Source of the DNA: Membranipora membranacea
Lineage: Eukaryota > Bryozoa > Gymnolaemata > Cheilostomatida > Membraniporidae
Reading direction: 5' to 3'
NCBI GenBank assembly: GCA_914767715.1
Contig: OU612072.1
Location: forward strand, 9,486,001-9,550,000
Length of the DNA stretch: 64,000 nucleotides
Part shown: in pieces, positions 63,001-64,000 of the stretch
Position numbering within the stretch: the stretch's first letter is position 1
Layout: every line of letters starts with the position of its first letter
Translations under genes and position numbers: made by a program
Notes under the pieces: model-generated
Told to the model about the DNA's origin: nothing
Database searches by the model: none
The model's input: only the letters and a program-made list of their open reading frames with translations

Positions 63001-63052
63001 CAATCAGCTCCTAGCTACTTTGTTGATTTCACATCAGTAAAAACAACACCTG
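63001..63052 (+). other. Candidate untranslated exon 1 of short gene
   Basis: From the inferred start to a strong donor ACCTG|GTAAGT. It has no usable ATG in the frame of the next exon (an in-frame TAA is present), so it would be 5' UTR. The 5' edge is an estimate. Confidence 0.35.
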
Positions 63053-63507
63053 GTAAGTGTAACAGCAATATCCCTACCAGCGATTTGAATGAATATTTTT
63101 GTTTTTAAAGTTCATTTCTTGTTCAATATCAGCACTATTGCGCATTTCAAACCCAAAAATGACGTGAAATTCTGTATTTTTTAAAGGCCTCAACACACAA
63201 TTCTTGGGAGCTGGTCTTAAAACAATCTGTGGCCCCTCTCTTTTATTGAGAACTGATATCCAAGTCCACTAGATTTGTGAGAACTACAGCGGGTAAAGGA
63301 TCCAGTTAACGAGTTACCATCAGTGGCTATATTAATGAAGGAATCTAAGACATCTCTGTAAGCTGTTGATGCATGATGCATGTTGTTTAACTACTCTTCG
63401 AATTCATATTGTAATGATGTACCGTGCTCAGTTTTTGTCAACTTAGTTCAGTAAAAGTACAAGGACATTAACACTCAAACTATGGATTTGTTTTCCCTTT
63501 TTCACAG

Positions 63508-63656
63508 AAGAAGAATGTAATCTACTCCCTCGCCGCAATGCTGATGTTAGCAGGAATGAGCACTGCATGGTTTGCGAGTATAAAACCTATACCTTGTAAC
63601 TGCCACATCGGTGCAATATGTCTTGCAGACTGTTAAGGGTAATGTGTAAAAATAAA
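63508..63656 (+). CDS. Candidate short gene: 32-aa Cys-rich secreted peptide
   Basis: An acceptor CTTTTTCACAG precedes an exon with an ORF at 63538-63636. The ORF begins MLMLAGMSTAWFA, hydrophobic and signal-like, and ends with CNCHIGAICLADC and TAA. AATAAA lies at 63651-63656. TATA, donor, acceptor, ORF and poly(A) signal come in the right order within 700 bases. The four-Cys tail could form two disulfides. The frame stays open upstream to the acceptor (KKNVIYSLAAM), which would make an even better signal peptide if another 5' exon supplied a Met. I do not recognise the peptide and claim no function. It could also be a non-coding transcript. Confidence 0.35.
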
Positions 63657-64000
63657 AACTCATAAGAACACTGCACAGCGGATCTTTTATTCAGTGACTT
63701 CCGATCTAGACTGTTTCTTTATGAGTTATCATCTTTACAGAATAAATACCCAATATGAATTTAAACAAATCAATCTTTGTCAACCGCGTATTTCTGCTTT
63801 CTAGCACAAATAATACATGGCATCTCTTCATAATGTTTCAAAGAAGATCTTATTTGTTAGTTATCCACTCAACTTAAATAGGAACAACAACATAAATTCC
63901 AAAAGACATCACAAAGACGATTCTCCTGCCTCGAATTAGAACAATGACACGACATGACGTCATGCTGCAACCAATATTGATCAACATTTGAGAATAATTT
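63657..64000. other. Window end, nothing recognised
   Basis: No motif, gene or repeat that I can support in the last 340 bases. Confidence 0.5.

Noticed and set aside
1-64000. CRISPR arrays, operons, prokaryotic promoters
   Set aside because: The sequence is clearly spliced eukaryotic DNA; the repeats seen lack regular spacers.

Overview
This is a 64 kb stretch of animal nuclear DNA. It is AT-rich, with spliced genes (GT..AG introns of a few hundred bases to about 3 kb) and many decayed transposons. Extracellular modules (PAN, pentraxin/LamG, WSC, Kunitz, Ig, FN3, WAP, PLAC), almost all bounded by phase-1 introns, are the clearest signal. I place it in a marine-type invertebrate (deuterostome or lophotrochozoan); the sequence alone does not resolve the phylum.

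Layout. 1-6.5 kb: intergenic, with a heavily mutated non-LTR retrotransposon (endonuclease plus reverse transcriptase) on the minus strand at about 3.5-4.7 kb. 6.5-17.3 kb: gene A, plus strand, 12 exons by my reading, about 808 residues: signal peptide, four PAN/apple-like domains, a pentraxin/LamG-like lectin fold, a WSC domain and a fifth PAN-like domain. Its introns hold a non-autonomous hAT element with an intact 8-bp target duplication and a small TTAA-flanked inverted-repeat element. 17.3-29.5 kb: no gene I can support; it holds a 4.1 kb element with imperfect terminal inverted repeats of about 145 bp. 29.56-58.83 kb: gene B, plus strand, a papilin-like gene that I reconstruct as 35 exons and about 2368 residues, with every junction in frame. 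58.8-64 kb: a second LINE fragment on the minus strand, a TTAA-flanked foldback element carrying a tRNA-type B-box, and a candidate very short two-exon gene for a 32-residue Cys-rich peptide.

Gene B in order: signal peptide; papilin-type Cys cassette; Kunitz 1; three Ig domains; a Thr/Asp-rich mucin-like stretch of about 435 residues; cassette plus FN3; cassette plus FN3; four more cassettes (three in one exon, two of them a recent 90-bp duplication); Kunitz 2-8; a short Cys-rich motif; WAP; three Ig domains; C-terminal PLAC. The Kunitz/Ig/PLAC end is that of papilins, but the thrombospondin type-1 and ADAMTS-like spacer domains that normally open a papilin are absent, and FN3, WAP and mucin parts are added. 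A family of CCAAT-rich foldback repeats has spread through its introns (eight copies seen).

How the genes relate: A and B both encode secreted modular proteins, A probably a carbohydrate or matrix binder, B a matrix protein with an array of potential protease inhibitors. Nothing in the sequence shows that they act together. Exon limits come from reading splice signals, phase and domain continuity by eye, without transcripts.
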